Shown: positions 1-5,847 of the stretch, one piece after another
How the letters are laid out: the number at the start of each line of letters is the position of its first letter
Position numbering within the stretch: the stretch's first letter is position 1
Assembly: GCA_002385265.1 (NCBI GenBank)
Contig: DGDD01000247.1
Span: 1-5,847 of the forward strand
DNA from: Chitinophagaceae bacterium UBA3961
Lineage (GTDB): Bacteria; Bacteroidota; Bacteroidia; Chitinophagales; Chitinophagaceae
Direction: 5' to 3'
DNA length: 5,847 nucleotides
The notes under the pieces: generated by a model
Told to the model about the DNA's origin: nothing
The model's database searches: none
Seen by the model: only the letters and a program-made list of their open reading frames with translations
Translations under genes and position numbers: made by a program

Positions 1-284
1 TTTACTCGAAGAACAAATACAATATTCTTGAACCTATAAATGGTATCTGGATGGATCCGGAAACCATTGACCTTGTTTTGATTCCATTGCTTTGTTTCAC
101 TACCAAAGGCTTTCGCGTAGGGTATGGAAAGGGCTATTATGACCGTTTCTTGGTACGCTGCAAGCCGGATGTAATAAAACTTGGATTTTCCTTTTTTGAT
201 CCGGTGGATGCAATTGAGGACATCGACCAATTTGATGTACCTTTATCCTATTGTATTACACCATCTCGTATTTATGAATTTTAA
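1..284 (+). CDS. 5-formyltetrahydrofolate cyclo-ligase (5,10-methenyl-THF synthetase), C-terminal part, 5' end outside window
   Basis: The reading frame is open from position 3 and stops with TAA at 282-284. It gives the last 93 residues of a protein whose start lies left of the window; family members are usually about 180-200 residues, so roughly half is present. The family carries out ATP-dependent conversion of 5-formyl-THF to 5,10-methenyl-THF in the cytoplasm, returning the storage folate to the one-carbon pool (homologues: E. coli YgfA/Fau, human MTHFS). The identifying block is DLVLIP at fragment residues 23-28, followed by GFRVGYGKGYYDRFL at about 36-50. This is the Gly-rich ATP/folate-binding signature with its YYDRFL end. 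The C-terminus has the usual Asp-Val-Pro block followed by a Thr-Pro turn (fragment residues about 78-87). An internal ATG at 51 falls inside the conserved domain and is not the start. The gene overlaps the lpxK start by 11 bp, which suggests coupled translation. Confidence 0.9.
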   Translation, partial: YSKNKYNILEPINGIWMDPETIDLVLIPLLCFTTKGFRVGYGKGYYDRFLVRCKPDVIKLGFSFFDPVDAIEDIDQFDVPLSYCITPSRIYEF

Positions 285-1362
285 TGCGCCGCTACTTAGA
301 CCAATCCGCATATTACTGTTTCCGATTTCATTAGTGTATGGTGCAATCATATGGGTGCGAAACCGTGCATTTGATCGCAATATTCTGGGGAGTACTACCT
401 TCAATTTGCCAATGATTTGTGTAGGAAATCTATCAGTTGGAGGTACCGGAAAATCAACGATGGTAGAATTTCTTATTCAACGCCTTCACACTTCTTACCG
501 AGCAGCCATATTGAGTAGAGGATACAAAAGAAAGACGAAAGGATATGCCCTCGCAAACAGTAAAACCACCGCACTGGAAATTGGTGATGAACCCATGCAA
601 TTTCATCTAAAGTTTCCCGAAGTTGCGATTGCTGTTGGAGAAGCGCGAATTGAAGCGATTCCGCAATTGTTACATGATAAACCTGAAACAGAATTGGTAG
701 TACTAGATGATGCCTTTCAACATCGAACCGTTCAAGCCGGATTCAATATTATTTTAACAGACTATAGTAATTTGTATTCTAGAGACTGGTTCTTACCAAC
801 AGGTGATTTGCGCGATGAAAAGTCAAGCGCTTCAAGAGCACAGTCGATTATCGTTACAAAGTGCCCGTCGCAACTTTCACATGATCAAGCAACTGCCATT
901 CGAAAGGAACTAAGACCCGCTCCCGGTCAATCGGTGTATTTTTCAACATTGAAGTATGGCCAGCCTTACCATATTAACCTACACCACATAAAGGAATTGG
1001 ATGCCGAAACAGAAGTGTTATTGGTAAGTGGAATAGCCAATCCACTTCCGCTGAAGGCCTATTTGCACGAGCATACCAAAACCTACTATGAAATGTTATA
1101 CAGTGATCATCATATTTTTACTATCGACGATTGGAGAGAAATTCACAAACGTTTCGATTTTATTCAATCGGAGAAGAAATTGATCATCACTACTGAGAAA
1201 GATGCAGTTCGCTTGATAAAGTTTGCAGAAGAATTAAAAGAAGCCCCCATTTATGTTCTTCCCATAACCATGGAGGTATTGTTCAATCAGGAAGAAAATT
1301 TAATGAATAGTATTCATGAATACATTCAAAAGCATTTAAGAAAAGAAATAAACAATGTCTAG
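274..1362 (+). CDS. lpxK: Tetraacyldisaccharide 4'-kinase LpxK (lipid A biosynthesis)
   Basis: LpxK phosphorylates the 4'-OH of tetraacyldisaccharide 1-phosphate using ATP, giving lipid IVA, at the cytoplasmic face of the inner membrane. The 362-residue product fits the family (roughly 310-370). A hydrophobic N-terminal segment (about residues 11-28) is the expected membrane anchor. The P-loop GNLSVGGTGKS is at 51-61, SRGY at 81-84, GDEP at 104-107, DDAFQHR at 145-151 (the LpxK hallmark, usually DDGFQHR), PTGDLRD at 175-181, DHH at 278-280 and TTEKDAVRL at 306-314. All are in family order. The start is ATG 274, because the family N-terminus (LLRPIRILLFP) begins right after it. An upstream in-frame ATG at 181 would add 31 residues encoded wholly inside the cyclo-ligase gene and is unlikely. 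There is no Shine-Dalgarno sequence before 274; coupling to the overlapping upstream gene is likely. The last 8 bp overlap rnr. The family's usual GKT is GKS here, a conservative change. Function is near certain. Confidence 0.96.
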   Translation: MNFNAPLLRPIRILLFPISLVYGAIIWVRNRAFDRNILGSTTFNLPMICVGNLSVGGTGKSTMVEFLIQRLHTSYRAAILSRGYKRKTKGYALANSKTTALEIGDEPMQFHLKFPEVAIAVGEARIEAIPQLLHDKPETELVVLDDAFQHRTVQAGFNIILTDYSNLYSRDWFLPTGDLRDEKSSASRAQSIIVTKCPSQLSHDQATAIRKELRPAPGQSVYFSTLKYGQPYHINLHHIKELDAETEVLLVSGIANPLPLKAYLHEHTKTYYEMLYSDHHIFTIDDWREIHKRFDFIQSEKKLIITTEKDAVRLIKFAEELKEAPIYVLPITMEVLFNQEENLMNSIHEYIQKHLRKEINNV

Positions 1363-3376
1363 AAAAAAACATAAAGGAAAATCCAAAGGTCGCAAATCAA
1401 TTCCGGGAGCATCGTCCTTTAAGGGAGTGCTCGATATTACTCGTTCGGGAATCGGTTATGTAATTGTTGAAAATCAAGCAACCGATATTATGGTTCGCCC
1501 AAACGATTTTAACAATGCATTGCATGGCGATACCGTTTTGGTGAAAGTAAATGAAATGAAGAAGTCGGGCCGAATGCAAGGCATTGTAACGGAAGTGTTA
1601 AATAGAAAGCAGCTGTCTTTCATGGGGAAATTGCAAATGGGGAAATCCTTTGCTTTCTTCATACCAGATTCTGACAAGCCAATGCCCGATATCTACATCC
1701 CATTTGAAAACATCAATGAAGCGAAAGATGGCGATACGGTGATTGTAAAAATTGTTGAATGGGAAAAGAATAAAAAGCCGGTAGGCCTCGTAACACAGAA
1801 ATTGGAACCATCTGATGCCAATGACTTAGCGATGAAAGAATTACTGATGGAGGGCGGGTTTCCATTGATGTTTTCCGACGAAGCCTTGGAAGATGCAGCT
1901 CGAATTCCTGATAGTATTCCTGCATCAGAATTTAGTATTAGAAAAGATTTCCGAACAACCCTGACCTTTACCATAGATCCGGTTGATGCGAAAGATTTTG
2001 ATGATGCGCTTTCAATTAAGCTATTGGAAAATGGTCATTACGAAATTGGCGTTCATATCGCCGATGTTAGCCATTATGTGGAAGCCGGCACTGCGTTGGA
2101 TGCCGACGCTTACGAACGAGCTACTTCGGTGTATTTGCCAGATCGCGTATCGCCGATGTTACCCGAACATATTTCCAATGTACTCTGTTCGCTGAGACCT
2201 AAGGAAGACAAATTAACCTTCTCGGCCGTTTTTGAAATCAATACAAAAGGTGAAGTAAAAGATACCTGGATCGGCAAAACAGCCATCCATTCAGATCATC
2301 GCTTTACTTACGAAGAAGTACAAGAAATATTGGAAAAAGGAGAGGGGCATTTAGCAGATGAACTCTTGCTCTTAAATAAACTGGCACAGAAGTTCAGAAA
2401 ACAACGATTTAAAAAAGGAGCGATTAATTTTTCATCACAAGAAGTACGATTCAAATTAGATGAGAAGGGAAAGCCCATAGGGATCGTTGTAAAAGAAAGT
2501 AAAGAAGCTCATCAACTTATTGAAGAGTTCATGCTGTTGGCCAATAAGGCCGTCGCTATTTATGCAGGGAAAGTGAAAGTACACGGTCGGGAAATCCCTT
2601 TTCCTTATCGAGTACACGATACACCTGATGAACAAAAGCTGCAGCCTTTTGTTGATTTTGCGAAGAAATACGGTCACAAGTTTGATATAGGAAGCCCGGA
2701 AAAAATTGCCGCCTCTTTTAATCAAATGCTGGAAGACGCCAAGGGTAAACCTGAACAGCACGTATTGGAGCAATTGGGAATTAGAACCATGGCTAAGGCT
2801 ATTTATACTACGGAGAATATAGGGCACTATGGACTTGGATTCGAACACTATTGTCATTTTACTTCTCCCATTCGCCGATATCCCGATATTTTGGTTCACC
2901 GAATCATTTATGATCTACTGAACAATGCTCTTGAAATTGATACCAAATTAGAGCAGAAGTGTAAACATTGCAGTGAGCGTGAAAGAGCCGCCATGGAAGC
3001 TGAAAGAGCCGCCAACAAATACAAACAAGTAGAATTTATGAAAGACTACTTGGGTGATGAATTCGATGGTGTGATAAGTGGGGTAGCGGCCTTCGGATTT
3101 TGGGTAGAAACTATTGAACACAAATGTGAAGGATTGGTAAGTATCAACCATCTTTCTGACTTTGATGATTTCAGACTAATTGAATCGGATTATAGTTTGG
3201 TGGGAATGAGAAGTGGTCGTAAGTTTAAAATGGGCGATAAAGTTCGCATCAAAGTTGTGGCGGCCAATTTAACAAAGCGACAACTTGATTACGAGTGGGT
3301 ACTCGAGAAAAATTCAATTGAATCTGCCGACGATTCAACAACTGAAACTAAAAAGAAAACCAAAAAGAAGCACTAA
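1355..3376 (+). CDS. rnr: Ribonuclease R (RNB-family 3'-5' exoribonuclease)
   Basis: RNase R degrades RNA, including structured RNA, processively from the 3' end in the cytoplasm. The product has 673 residues. In order: a basic N-terminal tail (1-14), cold-shock OB domains at about 22-75 and 83-150, the RNB catalytic domain at about 196-527, an S1 domain at about 566-650, and a Lys-rich tail (666-672). The catalytic motif is TIDPVDAKDFDDA (206-218); its acidic residues D208, D214, D216 and D217 match D201, D207, D209 and D210 of E. coli RNase II. Y260 lies 44 residues after D216, as clamp residue Y253 does after D209 in RNase II. HFTSPIRRYPD (501-511) is the RNB signature, including the phosphate-contacting Arg. 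The protein is shorter than E. coli RNase R (813 residues) because it lacks the N-terminal helix-turn-helix. RNase II is less likely given the two basic tails and the S1 end. ATG 1355 is the first possible start, since an in-frame TAA sits at 1349-1351. It overlaps lpxK by 8 bp, with A-rich sequence before it. Confidence 0.96.
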   Translation: MSRKKHKGKSKGRKSIPGASSFKGVLDITRSGIGYVIVENQATDIMVRPNDFNNALHGDTVLVKVNEMKKSGRMQGIVTEVLNRKQLSFMGKLQMGKSFAFFIPDSDKPMPDIYIPFENINEAKDGDTVIVKIVEWEKNKKPVGLVTQKLEPSDANDLAMKELLMEGGFPLMFSDEALEDAARIPDSIPASEFSIRKDFRTTLTFTIDPVDAKDFDDALSIKLLENGHYEIGVHIADVSHYVEAGTALDADAYERATSVYLPDRVSPMLPEHISNVLCSLRPKEDKLTFSAVFEINTKGEVKDTWIGKTAIHSDHRFTYEEVQEILEKGEGHLADELLLLNKLAQKFRKQRFKKGAINFSSQEVRFKLDEKGKPIGIVVKESKEAHQLIEEFMLLANKAVAIYAGKVKVHGREIPFPYRVHDTPDEQKLQPFVDFAKKYGHKFDIGSPEKIAASFNQMLEDAKGKPEQHVLEQLGIRTMAKAIYTTENIGHYGLGFEHYCHFTSPIRRYPDILVHRIIYDLLNNALEIDTKLEQKCKHCSERERAAMEAERAANKYKQVEFMKDYLGDEFDGVISGVAAFGFWVETIEHKCEGLVSINHLSDFDDFRLIESDYSLVGMRSGRKFKMGDKVRIKVVAANLTKRQLDYEWVLEKNSIESADDSTTETKKKTKKKH

Positions 3377-3379
3377 AAC

Positions 3380-4345
3380 ATGCAGTCGTTTGAAGCATTA
3401 TTGAAGGAATTCACTGGAAAGTTTGCCAATCTAACATTTAAAGGGCATCCCGAAAGCCTGTATGAACCGAATAACTATTTTTTGAGTTTGGGAGGCAAGC
3501 GTGTACGTCCGGTGATGGTGTTAATGGGTAATGATTTGTTTGAGCAAATTCATCCAGATGCCTATCAAGTAGCAAACGCTATAGAGTTGTTCCATAATTT
3601 CACCCTTATTCACGATGATATCATGGACAATGCTCCGTTGCGCAGGGGTATGACAACCGTACATGAAAAATATGGGTCTTCAACAGCTTTGTTGGCGGGC
3701 GATGTTATGTTTGTAGCCGCCTACGAACAATTAGCTAAAATTCAGCCTTCACTGCTACCTAAAATACTTTACTTGTTCAATAGAACGGCAAGGGAAGTGT
3801 GCGAGGGACAACAGTTGGACATGGATTTTGAAAAGATGAGCACGGTGACACTGCAGCAATACATCGAAATGATTACATTGAAAACATCGGTGTTGTTGGC
3901 AGCTAGTTTGCAAATGGGTGCTATATTGGGCGGCGCGGGTGAAGGCAATCAAAAGCATATTTATGAATTTGGAAAGAATCTTGGAATTGCATTCCAAATT
4001 CAAGACGACTACTTGGATGCGTTTGGCGATCCGGAAAAATTTGGTAAACAAGTTGGGGGAGATATTCTTGCCAATAAAAAGACCTTTTTATTGATACAAG
4101 CACTCAGTGTTGTGCAGGGAACAGATAAGAAAGAATTAGAGCTGCTTTTGAGCTCCAATCCCGCAGATAAAGTACAGCGTGTAGTGGAGTTATTTAAGAA
4201 ATCGGGAGTAGATCAATGGGCCTTGGAATTAAAGGCAAAGTACTACGATACTGCAATGCAGCATTTGGAAGCCATTGCAGTTTTACAGCATCGAAAAGAA
4301 CCTTTACAAGGATTAGCAAATTTTCTCATACAACGGGAATATTGA
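3380..4345 (+). CDS. All-trans polyprenyl diphosphate synthase, probably short-chain (farnesyl/geranylgeranyl type)
   Basis: This is a 321-residue class I (trans) prenyltransferase. It condenses isopentenyl diphosphate onto allylic diphosphates with Mg2+ in the cytosol, supplying precursors for menaquinone side chains, carotenoids or related lipids. Visible motifs: GGKRVRP at 38-44 (IPP binding), first Asp-rich motif DDIMD at 79-83 followed by RRG at 88-90, GQQLDM at 143-148, KTS at 168-170, FQIQDD at 205-210 with second Asp-rich motif DDYLD at 209-213, and GGDILANKK at 226-234. All catalytic elements are intact. The first Asp-rich motif lacks the two-residue insertion of typical bacterial farnesyl synthases (DDxxxxD). 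Position -5 before it is aromatic (F74) and -4 is T75. In this family a bulky residue at -5 tends to cap the product near C20 or shorter, whereas long-chain synthases usually have Ala there. Product length is inferred, so no symbol is given. ATG 3380 is the first start after an in-frame TAA (3374-3376, the rnr stop). The 3-bp gap implies one transcript with rnr. Confidence 0.92.
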   Translation: MQSFEALLKEFTGKFANLTFKGHPESLYEPNNYFLSLGGKRVRPVMVLMGNDLFEQIHPDAYQVANAIELFHNFTLIHDDIMDNAPLRRGMTTVHEKYGSSTALLAGDVMFVAAYEQLAKIQPSLLPKILYLFNRTAREVCEGQQLDMDFEKMSTVTLQQYIEMITLKTSVLLAASLQMGAILGGAGEGNQKHIYEFGKNLGIAFQIQDDYLDAFGDPEKFGKQVGGDILANKKTFLLIQALSVVQGTDKKELELLLSSNPADKVQRVVELFKKSGVDQWALELKAKYYDTAMQHLEAIAVLQHRKEPLQGLANFLIQREY

Positions 4346-4383
4346 TCTTTTCCTTATCTTGAACTCCGTAAAACAACTGCTGC
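4346..4383 (+). other. Intergenic spacer before the permease, no clear signal
   Basis: This 38-bp gap is the largest noncoding stretch in the window. I see no inverted repeat followed by a T-run, so no intrinsic terminator. TATCTTGA at 4355-4362 weakly resembles the Bacteroidota -7 element (TAnnTTTG), but no TTG lies at the expected distance upstream. An in-frame TAA at 4369-4371 fixes ATG 4384 as the earliest permease start. The bases before that ATG are A-rich (GTAAAACAACTGCTGC) with no Shine-Dalgarno sequence. The permease may be co-transcribed with the preceding gene. Confidence 0.5.
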
Positions 4384-5847
4384 ATGAGTAACTCTTTGTT
4401 TCGTAAAAAATCGATTCAGAAAATAGTTCAAGAAGCCGAACAAGGCTTAACTGATGGACACGCAGATGCGGGTGGATTGAAGAAAGTACTGGGTGTAAAA
4501 GACCTCACTTTCATGGGGATTGCTGCCGTAGTTGGCGCCGGTATATTTTCTACTATTGGTACTGCCGCTTCAAACGGCGGGCCTGCTATTTCTCTTCTTT
4601 TTGTGATTACTGCAGTTACCTGTGGGTTCTCGGCGCTTTGTTACGCAGAGTTTGCAAGCAGGGTTCCCATTGCCGGCAGTGCATATACTTATGCCTATGT
4701 TACATTCGGTGAAATAGTAGCTTGGATCATTGGATGGGCGTTAATATTAGAATATGCAATTGGGAACATAGTGGTAGCTATTTCTTGGAGTAGCTATTTC
4801 AATAATCTTTTAATGGATATTGGCATTCACTTGCCGGGATGGGCCATTGTAGACAGTACCACCGCAGAAGCAGCCTATAAAGCCACTACTGAGGCGATTG
4901 CGGCGGGAAAAGTTGCAGATGCAGACATGCAATCAATCGTGAATGCTTGGAACAATGCGCCGATCTTATTTGGATACAAGCTCTTTCTCAATATTCCTGC
5001 TTTCATTATTGTAGGCTTGATTTCAGCGCTTACGTATGTTGGAATAAAAGAGAGTAAGAGCAGTGCCAATTACATGGTGATTTTTAAGATCATAGTGATC
5101 ATTTTTGTCATCATTTTAGGCATGTTCTACGTACAGCCCTCTTATTGGAGCCCTTTTATGCCCAATGGCTTTGAAGGTGTATTGAAAGGGGTGTCAGCTG
5201 TATTCTACGCCTATATTGGATTTGATGCTATATCAACTACCGCGGAAGAATGTAAGAACCCTCAGCGCGACTTGCCTAGAGGAATGATTTACTCTTTAGT
5301 GATTTGCACGGTGTTGTACATTCTCATTGCCTTAGTGTTAACAGGCATGGTGCATTACAGCGAATTAAACGTAAATGATCCACTTGCATATGTATTCTCT
5401 AAGAAAGCTCCCTGGATAGAAACGGTGGTATCAATAAGTGCTGTAGTGGCTACAACAAGTGTACTGTTGGTATTCCAGCTTGGTCAACCAAGAATTTGGA
5501 TGAGCATGAGCCGAGATGGGCTTTTGCCAAAAGCATTTGGTAAAGTGCACCCTAAATTTCAAACACCCTATTTTTCAACAATCGTAACCGGAATTCTTGT
5601 GGCCGTTCCATCATTGTTCATGCAAAGTTCTAGGATGACCGATTTAACCAGCATCGGAACCCTATTTGCATTTGTATTGGTGGCTGCAGGTGTATTGATG
5701 TTGCCCAAAGATGATGGTGGTTCTAACAGAAGTTTCAAACTGCCCTATATCAACGGCCAGATCATTGTTCCGGCCTTGTATTTGATATTCGTAATAGCCT
5801 CAATGGGAAGAATCACAGATGCTATAAAAGGACTTGGGAAGGAAGGA
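4384..5847 (+). CDS. APC-superfamily amino acid permease (cationic amino acid transporter-like), 3' end outside window
   Basis: The frame is open for 488 codons from ATG 4384 to the window edge with no stop, so the C-terminus is missing. It is an inner-membrane secondary amino acid transporter of the LeuT fold, closest in style to the CAT/YfnA branch. A charged cytoplasmic N-terminus (1-41) precedes TM1 with the unwound substrate-site motif GAGIFSTIG (51-59). AEFASRVPIAGSAY (88-101) is the conserved APC loop after TM2. TM6 carries FYAYIGFDAISTTAEE (274-289), followed by KNPQRDLPRG (291-300), another CAT-branch signature. By eye the helices are at about 43-62, 68-88, 108-140, 203-221, 231-250, 266-286, 302-323, 346-366, 396-413, 422-440 and 458-475. 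That is eleven, so at least one more should follow. SRDGLLPKAFGKVHPKF (376-392) is the usual loop after TM8. An Ala-rich hydrophilic loop (about 150-195) separates TM3 and TM4. The substrate cannot be read from sequence; a cationic or a broad amino acid range are both possible. ATG 4384 is the earliest start because of the in-frame TAA at 4369-4371. Confidence 0.92.
   Translation, partial: MSNSLFRKKSIQKIVQEAEQGLTDGHADAGGLKKVLGVKDLTFMGIAAVVGAGIFSTIGTAASNGGPAISLLFVITAVTCGFSALCYAEFASRVPIAGSAYTYAYVTFGEIVAWIIGWALILEYAIGNIVVAISWSSYFNNLLMDIGIHLPGWAIVDSTTAEAAYKATTEAIAAGKVADADMQSIVNAWNNAPILFGYKLFLNIPAFIIVGLISALTYVGIKESKSSANYMVIFKIIVIIFVIILGMFYVQPSYWSPFMPNGFEGVLKGVSAVFYAYIGFDAISTTAEECKNPQRDLPRGMIYSLVICTVLYILIALVLTGMVHYSELNVNDPLAYVFSKKAPWIETVVSISAVVATTSVLLVFQLGQPRIWMSMSRDGLLPKAFGKVHPKFQTPYFSTIVTGILVAVPSLFMQSSRMTDLTSIGTLFAFVLVAAGVLMLPKDDGGSNRSFKLPYINGQIIVPALYLIFVIASMGRITDAIKGLGKEG

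Noticed and set aside
181..273. Upstream in-frame extension of lpxK from ATG 181
   Set aside because: It would encode 31 residues wholly inside the cyclo-ligase gene with no LpxK-like character. The family N-terminus begins just after ATG 274.
1983..2195. 70-codon plus-strand frame inside rnr
   Set aside because: It overlaps the catalytic core of RNase R in another frame, and its product shows no recognisable domain.
2456..2899. 147-codon open frame on the minus strand opposite rnr
   Set aside because: It lies wholly antisense to the conserved RNB domain, its product resembles no family I know, and AT-leaning coding DNA readily produces such shadows.
2980..3013. 13-bp direct repeat TGAAAGAGCCGCC at 2980-2992 and 3001-3013
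   Set aside because: It encodes the ERAA motif twice in a helix where RNase R proteins normally have a repeated Glu-Arg-Ala pattern. Protein constraint explains it better than a DNA element.
4355..4362. Possible Bacteroidota -7 promoter element (TATCTTGA)
   Set aside because: It departs from TAnnTTTG at the last two positions, and no TTG -33 element sits at the right distance upstream.
4875..5069. 64-codon minus-strand frame opposite the permease
   Set aside because: It is antisense to the permease loop and TM4. Its hydrophobic start is the complement of membrane-helix codons, not a signal peptide of a real gene.
5089..5103. Short inverted repeat around GATCATAGTGATCAT
   Set aside because: It is in the middle of the TM5 codons (Ile/Val-rich), has no T-run, and is explained by repeated Ile codons.

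Overview
The window looks like ordinary chromosomal housekeeping DNA from a Gram-negative member of the Bacteroidota, possibly a Chitinophagales/Sphingobacteriales-like lineage. This placement is inferred. It rests on an lpxK gene (lipid A, hence an outer membrane), AT-leaning codon use, A-rich sequence rather than a Shine-Dalgarno motif just before most starts, and the character of the proteins: a compact RNase R without an N-terminal helix-turn-helix, and a CAT-type amino acid permease. No 16S or other phylogenetic marker is present, so nothing finer can be said.

Layout: all five genes are on the + strand and nearly touch. (1) Positions 1-284 hold the 3' part of a 5-formyltetrahydrofolate cyclo-ligase gene. 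(2) lpxK, 274-1362, overlaps gene 1 by 11 bp. (3) rnr (ribonuclease R), 1355-3376, overlaps lpxK by 8 bp. (4) A trans-polyprenyl diphosphate synthase, 3380-4345, starts 3 bp after the rnr stop, in the same frame. (5) An APC-superfamily amino acid permease starts at 4384, after a 38-bp gap, and runs off the right edge still open. The only noncoding DNA is 3377-3379 and 4346-4383. No stretch of 300 bases lacks a gene.

How they work together: the packing implies one transcript, with translational coupling at the first three junctions. The functions are diverse: folate one-carbon salvage, Kdo-lipid A synthesis, 3'-5' RNA decay, all-trans isoprenoid chain elongation and amino acid uptake. Two products (LpxK and the prenyl synthase) feed envelope or membrane lipids and the permease is itself a membrane protein, but no single pathway unites the set.

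The coding sequences show intact catalytic motifs. I found no mobile element, CRISPR, RNA gene, convincing terminator or new system. The findings are therefore low-interest details.
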